From the NCBI GenBank assembly GCA_965247815.1, contig CBDFHW010000015.1, positions 1 through 64,000 on the forward strand: DNA of 64,000 bases. Direction: 5' to 3'. Made by a program: the position numbers and the translations under genes. The first letter of the stretch is position 1. Each line of letters opens with the position of its first letter. This DNA comes from CBDAQA01 sp965247815. GTDB taxonomy: Bacteria > Planctomycetota > Phycisphaerae > Tepidisphaerales > Tepidisphaeraceae. Of the stretch, positions 41,946-51,037 are shown one piece after another. Below the pieces are notes generated by a model. The model was given only the letters and a program-made list of their open reading frames with translations. It ran no database searches and was not told the DNA's origin.

Positions 41946-43935
41946 TCTACTCCGTACCAGCACTGACTACCAAAGCATTAGCATCGGCGACCAAGGACTG
42001 GTGTGCAATGCGTATGCACGGGACTTAGGAATGTTCCATTCCTTCGATAAAGTAGCGGAGGGTGTGTCAGGCTCGCAGACGCTGGACCGATGGGATTTAG
42101 ACGACTTGGTTGAAGCAAAATTAAATGGCGGTGACTTTGACGTTGTGCTCGTGCATGATTATTCCCGCCTGACCCGAGGTGGTATAGAACATGCGCAGGA
42201 TGTGAAGAAACGGCTCGCCAAGGTTGGGTTGGTAGTCCTCTCTGCAACTGAAGAACTACCTGATGGCGATGAAGCTGATTTGCTGGAGTCGTTCTATCAT
42301 TACAAAAATCGCATCTATTCAAAGAACCTTTCCACTACGACGACACGTGCAAAGAAGTCTGCGCTCATGAATGCCCGGCATCCTACAGCGAGCACAACCC
42401 CGTTCGGGTTCGACCGACTTTACATCACCGCCGATGGAAAACCGACGCTGCGAATTCGTACGCTTTCTCACGGTAGAAAGGTAAAACTTGACCCTGTTAC
42501 TTTTGAAGTACGAGGCTATATCGAGCCAAAAGAAGATGGTAAATGTCCCAAGCACGCAAAGCAGGCCGATGAGCAGAGCGTGCTCGTGCCCGGCGAGCAG
42601 CCAAGGATTGATCTGATGAACCGAATATACAAAGAATATTGGATCGACGGCTTGAGCCTGACCAAAATCACCAGCTATCTAAATCTCGATTCATCTTTCA
42701 AGCCTTTTAAAGCCGACCGCTGGCACGAGCATACGGTACACCGCATGCTCATGAATCCAATCTATCTTGGTGAGCCGACCGCCTGCAAAATGTCGAAGGG
42801 CTGGTTTACAAAGATTGGCGTAGTCGATGAACGCCCAATACCAGTCAAGCACAACATTGCCAAGCTTGAAGATAAGAATTTGAAGAGTGTCCCCCAAGTC
42901 AAACGTCCCAAGAATGAGTGGCTTGTTCCGCAGTCTCACAAGCATTATGCGCATCCGGTATTGATCTCTGATCCAGAGGTTTGGCGTGTTGCCAAGGAGG
43001 GGCAGGATAAGTTTTGGCAGCGATGGGATGCTAATCGCTCGAACGAAGCAAATCGTGACCGACACAAGGAGAGCCGCTACTTCTTGAAAAAGCTGCTCCA
43101 CTCGAAGCAGGGCAATTATCCGATGGTAGGCAGAACGACAAGTCAGCAAAAAGAGAGAATTCATCGGTATTACCGGATCAACGAGTCAGAAAACTTTGCG
43201 AGGAGAGGAGATGTACTGCGCAAGCAAATTCCTGCGGATCAACTGGAGAAGGCTGTGCTTGGTGTCATCAGGGAGACTTTATCCGCCCACAACCGTCTAG
43301 GGGCGCTCATTGACGAGCATGTCGGTCAACTGAGTACCACAAAATCCCGGCAGCCACAGGATCGGACTGCTTTAGAAAATGAAGAAAAAAAGCTCACTCG
43401 TAGACGAACCCTATTCTATGAGACGGCCGGCGAGGGCAACGAAGATGACGTGGAATTAAAAGAAACCATTCAAAAGATCAACATGCAACTGGCCGAGGTA
43501 CGACGAAAGTTGGCATGGGCGAAGAGGTCAGGCGACCGTGTTGTTGTGGACGCAGCCGGCATACGTGACGGAGTGCTTTCTCAAATAGCGAGCATCGTAG
43601 ACAAGCTTGATTGCTTGTCGATGCAGCATTTACGCCGGCTGGTGAATCTGCTCTGTAAAAACATGTCAATTGATTTAATTACACGGCAACTGGATTTCGA
43701 GATCGGATTGCCCTCGTGGGCGATGGCGAATGCGAAATCTATTGAAATGGCTGTGGGTCTGGAATCACAGCGGGGCCTACGGCTGTGGTACGAGGCAGAT
43801 GCCCTTCCTGAACTGAAAATCGCCCAAATTCGCTGCGAACACCACCGGGAGAGCCATAAGGGGGCGATCTGTTTCCGGTGCCAGCGCATACATAAAGTTG
43901 TCAATGACGATTCCGCACTGGTTCCAGCAGCCTGA
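41908..43935 (+). CDS. large serine recombinase
   Basis: A 675-residue site-specific recombinase. The N-terminal resolvase domain begins ANLLRTSTDYQSISIGDQ with Ser18 as the probable nucleophile, and continues with FDVVLVHDYSRLTRG (the conserved DRLxR region in the form DYSRLTR). The recombinase domain includes HPTASTTPFGFDR and HRMLMNPIYLGEP. The zinc-ribbon usually seen in this class is poorly preserved: LLHSKQGNYPMVGR has no cysteines, and only CEHH and CFRCQRIH near the very C terminus could bind metal. A coiled coil lies around residues 470-550. It may excise or integrate the island now that the tyrosine integrase is broken, or be a relic of an earlier element. Confidence 0.85.
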   Translation: MNKAQYRGSGYANLLRTSTDYQSISIGDQGLVCNAYARDLGMFHSFDKVAEGVSGSQTLDRWDLDDLVEAKLNGGDFDVVLVHDYSRLTRGGIEHAQDVKKRLAKVGLVVLSATEELPDGDEADLLESFYHYKNRIYSKNLSTTTTRAKKSALMNARHPTASTTPFGFDRLYITADGKPTLRIRTLSHGRKVKLDPVTFEVRGYIEPKEDGKCPKHAKQADEQSVLVPGEQPRIDLMNRIYKEYWIDGLSLTKITSYLNLDSSFKPFKADRWHEHTVHRMLMNPIYLGEPTACKMSKGWFTKIGVVDERPIPVKHNIAKLEDKNLKSVPQVKRPKNEWLVPQSHKHYAHPVLISDPEVWRVAKEGQDKFWQRWDANRSNEANRDRHKESRYFLKKLLHSKQGNYPMVGRTTSQQKERIHRYYRINESENFARRGDVLRKQIPADQLEKAVLGVIRETLSAHNRLGALIDEHVGQLSTTKSRQPQDRTALENEEKKLTRRRTLFYETAGEGNEDDVELKETIQKINMQLAEVRRKLAWAKRSGDRVVVDAAGIRDGVLSQIASIVDKLDCLSMQHLRRLVNLLCKNMSIDLITRQLDFEIGLPSWAMANAKSIEMAVGLESQRGLRLWYEADALPELKIAQIRCEHHRESHKGAICFRCQRIHKVVNDDSALVPAA

Positions 43936-43946
43936 AGGAAATATTT

Positions 43947-44231
43947 ATGGAAACCGACATCGAAAACCGTCCGTTACCTCTTCGAGTTATGACACTGATG
44001 GATGTCATACCGGGTCGGGCAGATATACCCAAGACCGGTGAACCGATCAGCATCATTACCTTCTCCCACAGAGGCGAGATCGAACCATCAATCTTGTTGA
44101 ATGTGCGTGATACAAAAAAAATGGCGGTATGTATGTTGGCGGTACTGGCGCATCATGAAGAGCCGAAGGCCAAAGAAATAATGGCGAAATACTTCACAGA
44201 AGAAGAAGAAGACGAAGACGGTGAAGATTGA
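43947..44231 (+). CDS. small acidic protein at the end of the recombinase operon
   Basis: A 94-residue protein of unknown family ending in a run of Glu and Asp. It begins 11 bp after the recombinase stop with GGAAA before the ATG. The middle (ISIITFSHRGEIEPSILLNVRDTKKMAVCML) is a compact alpha/beta pattern. It could be a recombination directionality factor or DNA mimic judged by size, charge and position; that is inference. Confidence 0.6.
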   Translation: METDIENRPLPLRVMTLMDVIPGRADIPKTGEPISIITFSHRGEIEPSILLNVRDTKKMAVCMLAVLAHHEEPKAKEIMAKYFTEEEEDEDGED

Positions 44232-44260
44232 GGTATCGTTTTAAGGTGCGGATTCAATTT

Positions 44261-44312
44261 TGTGGAAGCTGGAGGTTACAATGGGCTTTTTATCGTGGAA
44301 ACTGGAGGTTAC
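44261..44312. repeat. direct repeats next to attR (candidate integrase arm sites)
   Basis: GTGGAAGCTGGAGGTTAC at 44262-44279 and GTGGAAACTGGAGGTTAC at 44295-44312, 33 bp apart; the second overlaps the start of attR by two bases. Confidence 0.6.
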
Positions 44313-44354
44313 TCTTAATCAGCGGGTTGCAGGTTCAAGTCCTGCATGGCGCAT
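44311..44354 (+). repeat. attR: 44-bp copy of the tRNA-Lys 3' end
   Basis: Same sequence as 19565-19608 except C for T and G for A at the two halves of one T-stem pair. There is no tRNA 5' half here, so this is a partial tRNA and marks the right boundary of the island. It is likely the original chromosomal end. Confidence 0.88.
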
Positions 44355-44641
44355 TCCTGTCCCGTACGTGGAACGCGGCGGGTCCGAACCGGGTCGTCGA
44401 GATGGCTCAACAGACCACCGATTACGGACGCCGCGTCGCCCTTATCCGCCTGGAGCTTTCCAACGCACGTCAAACACAGAGGGCGATCGCTAAACGGATA
44501 TCGTGTGTTTTCCACGAATCATGTGCGGTGGGCGATCTCATCGAAAGCTCTTCCCGAGCGAGACCAGGATCGGCTTAGGGCGCCAAATGAATCGGACCCG
44601 TGTTACAGATCATCTGCAACAGAATGATTTACGCCGTTGGC
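44355..44641. other. intergenic after attR, nothing recognised
   Basis: Chromosomal flank of the island. No gene, terminator or RNA was recognised; GC content is back to background. Confidence 0.45.
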
Positions 44642-44893
44642 TCACGCGGCACGGCCCCGGACAACTTTGTGATAGATGACCAGCACGATGACCGCGCCGA
44701 TCGTCGCCACGATGATACTGCCAATCAACCCGCCCGCGTGGATGCCGAGCAAGCTGAACAGGAATCCGCCGACGAACGAACCGACTAGGCCGAGGATAAT
44801 GTCGAGCACGACTCCGTCGCCGCTTTTGTTCACAATTTTACTGCCGAGAAATCCGGCGACTAAACCAATAAACAGCCAGATGATGATGCTCAT
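44642..44893 (-). CDS. GlsB/YeaQ/YmgE-family small membrane protein
   Basis: An 83-residue protein with three hydrophobic, glycine-rich segments (IIIWLFIGLVAGFLGSKIV; IILGLVGSFVGGFLFSLLG; IGSIIVATIGAVIVLVIYH), the transglycosylase-associated or GlsB stress family. Members are envelope-stress proteins of unclear mechanism. The start at 44893 (MSIIIW) was chosen because GGA lies seven bases before it, while the longer frame to 44995 has a non-hydrophobic extension not seen in the family. Confidence 0.85.
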   Translation of the reverse strand: MSIIIWLFIGLVAGFLGSKIVNKSGDGVVLDIILGLVGSFVGGFLFSLLGIHAGGLIGSIIVATIGAVIVLVIYHKVVRGRAA

Positions 44894-45496
44894 GAGCATT
44901 CCACGTTGGTCGTCGGCCGGGGCGGGGCGGGGGACTGAGCAAGGAATGGTGCGATGGACATGCGTGCCTTTCAAAATAAACCGGATCGTTTGCAAGTCGA
45001 CATCCCGGCGGGAATCGATAGCTTTGCAACGCTTAGAGGACTATTCCAGAATCTGAAGTTTCCGGGTACCGCAAATCTTCTGACAGAAATGTAGCCGGCT
45101 CTTAAACCGCAGGGGCCGTTCGCGAGCCTCCGGCGCCGAGTGCGTTTTTCCGCTTACTAAAGCTGCATGAGGTTTGCCGGCTCAAGCAAGCCAATCGTGA
45201 ACCGTCCACTCGGTCGTTCGAAAGCGAACCGAGTTGAACGAATCAATCTGACGTCTAATTGAACAATCCGGCGGCTCGCGTCCGGTGCGCGGTCAATCAT
45301 CCGTAAGTCGCGAATGCCAGTCTGATATCGGCAAAAGTTTTCCCTAAGGGTCGGCGTCAAGCTAACGCGGGGATTCCGGGCCATCTCTCCGCGGCAACCA
45401 TCATCGGAATACGGCTCTCCTGAATTTCGCGGAGTTCGATCAGATGGGGTAAATACCCATCGGTTCTTTGGCCGCCGGGCTTCAAGCGACGCGTGT
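44894..45496. other. 600-bp stretch without a supported gene
   Basis: Upstream of both the GlsB gene (minus) and the PilZ regulator (plus). A 75-codon frame on the minus strand at 45157-45384 has no recognisable features. No RNA motif was recognised. Confidence 0.45.
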
Positions 45497-45538
45497 TTGA
45501 AGTCGATTAATTCCGGGACGGTTAACGCAGAGGATCAA

Positions 45539-46669
45539 TTGAACCAGCAGGCCAACAACCCCGCAGTGATCGCCCAGCTGCACACGCACTGGGCCCGGAT
45601 CATCAAGTCCGAGGAGAAGAAGGCGAATCGTCGCAAGGCGCCTCGGCATAACTATTATTGCGACGACGTCACAGTTGAATTCGCTCACCCCGGCGGTGGG
45701 TCCTCACACTCCAAAGTCGCGACCCACGATCTCAGCAGCGGCGGTGTCTCGTTTTTCTACGCAGGCTTTCTTCACACCGGCACCAAAGTGTCGGTGAAAC
45801 TCAAACACCGCAGCGGCCCGGAAGAGGAAGTCAAAGGCGTCGTCAGCTGGTGCACCCACCTCGGCGGGCTCTGGCACGCGATCGGGGTGCGGTTCGCGAC
45901 CGCTATCTTCCCCCGCGTTTTCGTCAACCCGAAAGATTGGGAACAGATTGCCTCGAACGAGCCGGTCGAACCCCAGGCGCTCTCCGGCGAACTCCTGCTC
46001 ATTGACGACCAGGAGATGGACCACGCGTTGATGAAGCACATGCTCAAGGCGACGCGGCTCAACCTGACGGCAGTCACCGACGCCGAGAAGGCGCTCGCGT
46101 TGATCGCCAAGACGAATTTCTCGGCCATCTGCATCGACCTGAACCTGGGGATCGGGAAATCGACCGGCGAGCAGTCGATCCAGCGCCTCCGCGATGCCGG
46201 GTATAACAAATCGATCATCGCGGTCAGTGTCGATGTCGCCCGCCGGCGGGAACACCTCCGAACGATGAACGTCCACCTGACATTGGTCAAACCATTCGAC
46301 GCCCCCGAGTTGCTGTCGACCCTGGCTACCGCTTTGCACGTGCGGGCCAAGTCCGACCAGGAACCGCTGTACAGCGATCTTGCGGTCAGTGCCGACACGC
46401 ACGACCTGCTCGAAGCGTATTGCAACGAAGCCCAGCACGCGGCCCAGACGCTGCGTGCCCTTATCGAAAAAAGCGACACCGAAGCGATCCGGCACCTGTG
46501 CCAGACGCTGCGGGGGAATGGACGCGGGTACGGGTACCCGGCCCTGTCGACGGTCGCCGCCGAGGCGGTTCGCGCGCTCGACGCTTCGGGCGACGTCGCC
46601 GAGGCCGAAGCCGAGCTGCAGAAGCTCGAACAGACGTGCCGCCGGCTGTCACCCGACATGAAGCCTTAA
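45539..46669 (+). CDS. PilZ - receiver - degenerate HPt regulatory protein
   Basis: About 376 residues from TTG 45539 (AGAGGA lies five bases upstream; TTG 45497 is the longer choice). A PilZ domain comes first with RRKAPR and HDLSSGGVSF, the arginine and (D/N)xSxxG signatures of c-di-GMP binding. A CheY-like receiver follows: LLLIDDQEMD, phospho-acceptor in CIDLNLG, VSVD and LVKPF. The last 110 residues resemble an HPt bundle, but the H-x-L-K-G motif reads QTLRGNGRGYG, so the phospho-histidine is replaced by Gln. The protein could couple c-di-GMP to a phosphorelay; a separate HPt with an intact histidine is encoded 71 bp downstream. Confidence 0.85.
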   Translation: MNQQANNPAVIAQLHTHWARIIKSEEKKANRRKAPRHNYYCDDVTVEFAHPGGGSSHSKVATHDLSSGGVSFFYAGFLHTGTKVSVKLKHRSGPEEEVKGVVSWCTHLGGLWHAIGVRFATAIFPRVFVNPKDWEQIASNEPVEPQALSGELLLIDDQEMDHALMKHMLKATRLNLTAVTDAEKALALIAKTNFSAICIDLNLGIGKSTGEQSIQRLRDAGYNKSIIAVSVDVARRREHLRTMNVHLTLVKPFDAPELLSTLATALHVRAKSDQEPLYSDLAVSADTHDLLEAYCNEAQHAAQTLRALIEKSDTEAIRHLCQTLRGNGRGYGYPALSTVAAEAVRALDASGDVAEAEAELQKLEQTCRRLSPDMKP

Positions 46670-46740
46670 TTATCATCGCTGCGTTCGAGAGGTCGGCCGG
46701 ATTGACCGAGGTATGAATCGAACGGTTTACAAGGAAAGAA

Positions 46741-47121
46741 ATGGAACCGACAGCCGCCATTGACACCAAAGCGTTGCTCCGCAGGTGCATGGACGACCCC
46801 GATTTTGCGTGCGTCATCCTGCAGGGATTCCGTGCCCGGATCGACGCACTCGCGACCGCCTTACACGGCGGGCTGAACGAACGGTCGCTGGAAAAGATCG
46901 TATTCGCCGCCCATACCCTGCGCGGCGTGGCCGGCCAAGCCTCGGCAGTTCGCCTGGCCGACGTCGCGCTGCAGATCGAGCGTGCCGCCGCCACCGACAT
47001 GGTCCGCGCGACCACTCTGCTGTCGACTTTCGATCACGAGTTGCAACGGTGCATCGAATCGGTCCCCGGGTCGATCGACCTGCTACGCTCGACGTCCAAC
47101 GCCGCCGCGCAGCCCGTCTGA
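46741..47121 (+). CDS. HPt-domain phosphotransfer protein
   Basis: A 126-residue single-domain HPt protein. The phospho-acceptor site is AAHTLRGVAGQASA, matching H-x-L-(K/R)-G. AAGGAAAG precedes the ATG. It lies immediately after the PilZ-receiver protein whose own HPt-like region lacks the histidine, so the two may work as one relay. No histidine kinase is near. Confidence 0.83.
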   Translation: MEPTAAIDTKALLRRCMDDPDFACVILQGFRARIDALATALHGGLNERSLEKIVFAAHTLRGVAGQASAVRLADVALQIERAAATDMVRATTLLSTFDHELQRCIESVPGSIDLLRSTSNAAAQPV

Positions 47122-47296
47122 CATCCTTTACGCCACCATCGACCGAACGGCCGGATCGACGTAATGACCGCGCGGCTTCGGGCCCCCCTCTGTACCAACA
47201 TTAATTCAACCGCCTACTGATTCGCTGTCCTCGCCAGCCCGCTGTTCCACGTTCGGCTTTGACCAACGACTCTCGCGCGGGTTCAATTCATCGGCA

Positions 47297-47860
47297 ATGA
47301 CTACGACAACTGCGACAAAGCTCCGAAAGCTTACCGAGGACATCGCTGCCAAGGGCAACACGCCACTGACACGCTTGACCGTCTTAAAGAAATGGTTCGA
47401 GACGCCCGACCGACTGCCGGCCTTCGGAGTCTGGATGGCGCGCCGCGCGATCGCCGGCGAACGCTCGGTAGACATCGAGAGTCGTGCCTTTTGCCGCTAG
47501 GCAAAGGCGCTGCTCAAACCGTTGAACCGTCTGAAGCCTGTGCCGACCCCCGAGCAGCGGGACGCGGGCGTAGCACTATTCGATCAGCTGAGAGAATTCC
47601 AGAATGTGTACCACCACACCCAGTGGGGGCAAGTCCGGCAGGTGCAGAATTGGAATCTGCTTTTGGTCGAAAAAGCGATCGCCATCACGTTCAACGCACG
47701 CGTCGAGCCCTTCGATGGATACAAGCTCGCGGCACATTACTGTCAGAACTACGACCCGCAATACGGCAACGGATTGAACCGGCCGAGCCTTGAGAAGATA
47801 AAGGCGATTCGACGATGGGTTCTGCGAATCGAGGCTTTTGAAGCATCCAGGACCGCTTGA
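47297..47860 (+). pseudogene. hypothetical protein gene with an in-frame amber codon
   Basis: Two frames, 47297-47500 and 47501-47860, lie in the same reading frame with a single TAG (47498-47500) between them. Read through, they give about 187 residues: MTTTTATKLRKLTEDIAAKG at the start, AKALLKPLNRLKPVPTPEQR after the stop, and WNLLLVEKAIAITFNARVEP further on. Codon use is the same on both sides. A CAG-to-TAG change would explain it. It may be a recent pseudogene, a suppressed stop or a sequencing error. Family unknown. Confidence 0.6.
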
Positions 47861-48104
47861 CGGCCCAACGCTGCCGGGCTCGATCGAACTTCGTGAGCGA
47901 TACAATCCGAACGACAGAGCAACCGATCCGTCGATCGACACCCGCACGGGTTGGCCACTGGTCGCTTACGCCGGCGACGGCTCGAAGTACAAGTGACGCC
48001 TCGGCCACACGGGCATCGAACTTGCCGCTTGACGGGTCGCCGTTGCCGTTCGTACCTTTGCTGCCCGTGGGATTGATTCTGTACGCGTATTGGTAAAGGG
48101 TTTC
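47861..48104. other. intergenic, nothing recognised
   Basis: Between the amber-interrupted gene and the AAA ATPase gene. Short open frames on both strands have no support. Confidence 0.4.
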
Positions 48105-49466
48105 ATGCTTCCCAACGACGATGCGGTCTCGGGTCTCCGCGAAGCGGTGCGGGTGTCGCCGAACAATGTTCCGCTGCGGGTCGCGCTGGCGGAGATGCTG
48201 ACCGGGATGGGCCGGCCCGCCGACGCGGAGTTCGAATACAAACAGGCGATTTCCCTTCAACCGGACAACGACAGGCTGAAGGTCGGGCTCGCATCGACCT
48301 TTTATCAACAGGGGAAGAACTCGGCCGCGCTGGTGATCGTGGAAGAGATGCTCAAGGGGAATGCCCCGATGCCGGCCGCGCTGGTGCTGCACGCCAAGCT
48401 GCTGGTCCGCGCGAACGACGTGGAGCGCGCCGTCCGCCAGTATAAACGGGCGGTCGAGGCAGATGCCTCGGTCGCGGATTCCGATTTCGCGAGCCGGCTC
48501 GGCATCGGTAAATCCATCCCGTCTCACGACGACGAAGACGCGGCCGACGTCGTGGACGGGAAAGTCCGCGCCGCCCGGGACGAACCGGACCGCGGCACCA
48601 TTGGTGAAATCGAAAAGCCCGAACAAACCTTCGAAGACATCGGCGGGATGACCGCGGTCAAAGAAGAAATCCGGATGAAGATCATCCACCCGCTGGCGCA
48701 CGCGGATCTTTACAAAGCCTACGGCAAGACGATCGGGGGCGGCATTTTAATGTATGGCCCGCCCGGCTGCGGCAAGACGCATCTGGCCCGCGCGACCGCC
48801 GGTGAAATTCAATCGAGTTTCATGGCGATCGGGATCAACGACATTCTGGACATGTGGATCGGAAACAGCGAACGAAACCTGCACGAGGTTTTTCAGCAGG
48901 CCAGGCAGAGCAAACCCTGCGTGCTGTTCTTCGACGAAGTCGACGCACTCGCGGCGAGCCGGGCGGACATGCGGACCGCCGGGGGCCGGCACCAGATCAA
49001 CCAGTTTCTATCCGAAATGGACGGCATCGGCGCGAGCAATGAAGGTGTCCTGATCCTCGCGGCGACCAACGCCCCCTGGCACGTCGACGCCGCGTTCCGC
49101 CGGCCCGGCCGATTCGACCGCATCCTGTTCATCCCCCCGCCCGATGCCGAAGCGCGGGCCGCCATTCTTCGAATCCAACTCAAGGGAAAGCCCGTCGAAG
49201 AAATCGATCACGATTACGTCGCGAAAAAGACCGACGCGTTTTCCGGCGCCGACCTGAAAGCCGTCGTCGACATCGCGATCGAGGCCAAGCTGAAAGAGGC
49301 AATGAAAGCCGGGAAGCTCACCAAGCTGACGACCAAGGATCTGACGACCGCCGCGGCAACCGTCCGCCCGTCGACGAAGGAATGGTTCGCCACGGCGCGG
49401 AATTATGCGCTGTATTCGAACCAGGGCGGGACGTACGACGACATCCTGAAGTACCTGAAGCTGTAA
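48105..49466 (+). CDS. TPR-AAA+ ATPase
   Basis: A 453-residue protein. The N-terminal 140 residues are TPR-like repeats (LREAVRVSPNNVPLRVALAE; EYKQAISLQPDNDRLKVGLA), then a linker and a classical AAA module: Walker A GPPGCGKTH (Lys224), Walker B VLFFDEVDAL, sensor ILAATNAPW and arginine-finger region RRPGRFDR. It resembles CDC48/FtsH-type AAA modules but has a single ring domain and no protease part. The TPR domain probably selects the client protein. A TPR membrane protein is encoded 35 bp downstream, a likely partner. ATG 48105 follows AAAGGG; TTG 48090 is possible. Confidence 0.88.
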   Translation: MLPNDDAVSGLREAVRVSPNNVPLRVALAEMLTGMGRPADAEFEYKQAISLQPDNDRLKVGLASTFYQQGKNSAALVIVEEMLKGNAPMPAALVLHAKLLVRANDVERAVRQYKRAVEADASVADSDFASRLGIGKSIPSHDDEDAADVVDGKVRAARDEPDRGTIGEIEKPEQTFEDIGGMTAVKEEIRMKIIHPLAHADLYKAYGKTIGGGILMYGPPGCGKTHLARATAGEIQSSFMAIGINDILDMWIGNSERNLHEVFQQARQSKPCVLFFDEVDALAASRADMRTAGGRHQINQFLSEMDGIGASNEGVLILAATNAPWHVDAAFRRPGRFDRILFIPPPDAEARAAILRIQLKGKPVEEIDHDYVAKKTDAFSGADLKAVVDIAIEAKLKEAMKAGKLTKLTTKDLTTAAATVRPSTKEWFATARNYALYSNQGGTYDDILKYLKL

Positions 49467-49501
49467 CGGGTCTGCCGCGTCGATTTCGTTCGGAGTTGGA
49501 A

Positions 49502-50488
49502 ATGGGTGCGGCTTACGACCGGGGGTTGATCGTCTACCGGCAAGCACGGTACCCGCTGGCCGTCCAGGAATTCCAGAAGGAGCTCCGCGACTTCCCGAAC
49601 TCCCGCGCGGCGCACGCGATGCTGGGAATGTCATTGCTGGGGTTAAAGCAGCGGGACGCCGCCGAGCACGAAATTCGCGAAGCCGTTCGGCTCGGTCCGA
49701 CCTACCCCTATGCGTATTACGCGATGGCGCACCTCGCGCTGCAACCGGTCACCGCCGCGCAGCAGGGTCGGTCTCGGATCCCGCGGTGGGTGCGACCCGT
49801 AGCGCCGGCGTGGCCGCCGTATTTGACCCGCCTGACGAACGCCCGCCGGCACGTGCTGGAGGCAATCAAACTGGACTCGAATGACGCGTCATTTTTTATC
49901 CTGCTCGCGTGGGTCGAGGCGCAGCAGTCTCAGTGGAAACGGTGTCTGATCGCCGCCGAGCGCGGGCTCTCACTGCGGCCCGGTGACCCGGAATGTTCGA
50001 AGCTGCTCGCGCGGGCACAGATCGGCCTGGGACGGACCCGGGCGGCGGGCGTGACGCTCGATCTGGCGATCGAGAACGCGCCGGACCACCCCTTGACTCA
50101 TGCCGAGCGTGGGTGGTACCTGCTGCGGTTGGGGATGCACCGCGAAGCCGCCGAGCATTTCGCCGAATCGCTTCGACTCGATCCGGTGCAAAAGACCAGC
50201 CACATCGGGCTCCGCGAAACGCGGTTGTCCCGGCTCGCTATATATCGTTGGCCACTGCGCGTGTTCATGCAGATTAACGGCGCACACCCGGTCTCGGCGG
50301 CAGGATTCGCCGTGACCGTCATCGCGTTCGATCTTTTCGTGGTCTACGCGCTCCTGACGCACTTCGATCTGGGAAACCCGGCACGCGCCGTCGCCGCAGT
50401 CCAAACCGATCGGCTCAGCTGGGCGGTGCTCTCTATCATCTTCCTGTTAACGCTGGTCGAATGGGCGTTAAGCCGGCGGCGACGCTAG
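49502..50488 (+). CDS. TPR-repeat protein with C-terminal membrane helices
   Basis: About 328 residues from ATG 49502 (CGGAG ten bases upstream). Residues 1-220 are TPR repeats (GLIVYRQARYPLAVQEFQKE; HAMLGMSLLGLKQRDAAEHE; LTHAERGWYLLRLGMHREAA), and two hydrophobic helices lie near the C terminus (FAVTVIAFDLFVVYALL; AVLSIIFLLTLVEWAL). It probably anchors a complex at the membrane together with the AAA+ ATPase encoded just upstream. No catalytic motif. Confidence 0.75.
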   Translation: MGAAYDRGLIVYRQARYPLAVQEFQKELRDFPNSRAAHAMLGMSLLGLKQRDAAEHEIREAVRLGPTYPYAYYAMAHLALQPVTAAQQGRSRIPRWVRPVAPAWPPYLTRLTNARRHVLEAIKLDSNDASFFILLAWVEAQQSQWKRCLIAAERGLSLRPGDPECSKLLARAQIGLGRTRAAGVTLDLAIENAPDHPLTHAERGWYLLRLGMHREAAEHFAESLRLDPVQKTSHIGLRETRLSRLAIYRWPLRVFMQINGAHPVSAAGFAVTVIAFDLFVVYALLTHFDLGNPARAVAAVQTDRLSWAVLSIIFLLTLVEWALSRRRR

Positions 50489-50499
50489 CCGCGATACGC

Positions 50500-50880
50500 T
50501 CAGTGCCCCGTCTTGCTTTGGTAGTCCGCCAGTGACAGCAGCTTTTCGGCCTCGGCCGGGTTCGTCAGCTTGACCTTGATCATCCATGCCCCCGCATAGG
50601 GGTCGCGGTTCACCAACCCCGGGTCACCGCCGAGCGCGTCGTTCACTGCCGTGACCGTACCGCTCAACCCGCTGTACATGTCACTGGTGGCTTTGACGGA
50701 TTCGATCTCACCGAACCGGCTGCCGGCCGTGACCGTGTCGCCGACCTTGGGCAGCGAGACGTAAGTCACGTCCGTCAGCTCGTCGGCCGCAATCTGCGTG
50801 ATGCCGATCGTGGCGGTGTCGCCGTCGATCTTGTGCCATTCGTGTGATTCGAGATATTTCCGGTCGTTCGGCAAATCCAT
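50500..50880 (-). CDS. gcvH: glycine cleavage system H protein
   Basis: A 126-residue lipoyl carrier. The N terminus YLESHEWHKIDGDTATIGIT and the lipoylation site GEIESVKATSDMYS (Lys63) are diagnostic. It shuttles the aminomethyl group between the P, T and L proteins. GGAG lies eight bases before the ATG. gcvT is directly upstream on the same strand, and gcvP is not in the window. Confidence 0.97.
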   Translation of the reverse strand: MDLPNDRKYLESHEWHKIDGDTATIGITQIAADELTDVTYVSLPKVGDTVTAGSRFGEIESVKATSDMYSGLSGTVTAVNDALGGDPGLVNRDPYAGAWMIKVKLTNPAEAEKLLSLADYQSKTGH

Positions 50881-51037
50881 TTTGTGCTCCAGAAGATCAG
50901 GTTACCGCAGAGGCGCCTAGGCGCGGAGAGGACATTTCCAAGAGACCCACCATCTGAGTCATGCCAATATGGGTCAACTTTTTTCTGTTGGTCATGCTGC
51001 GGATTTGAAATCTTAACGCCGTGTGCCGCTTTCGAAA

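Noticed and set aside
44311..44354. A second functional tRNA-Lys gene
   Set aside because: Only the 3' 43 bases are present; the acceptor 5' strand, D arm and part of the anticodon stem are missing, so it is an attachment-site remnant.
45157..45384. 75-codon minus-strand frame in the 600-bp gap
   Set aside because: No ribosome binding site and no recognisable pattern; kept only as a note in the gap entry.
50881..51037. Glycine riboswitch associated with gcvT/gcvH
   Set aside because: The gap lies between gcvT and gcvH rather than upstream of gcvT, and no tandem aptamer pattern could be recognised; the short region upstream of gcvT is also unremarkable.
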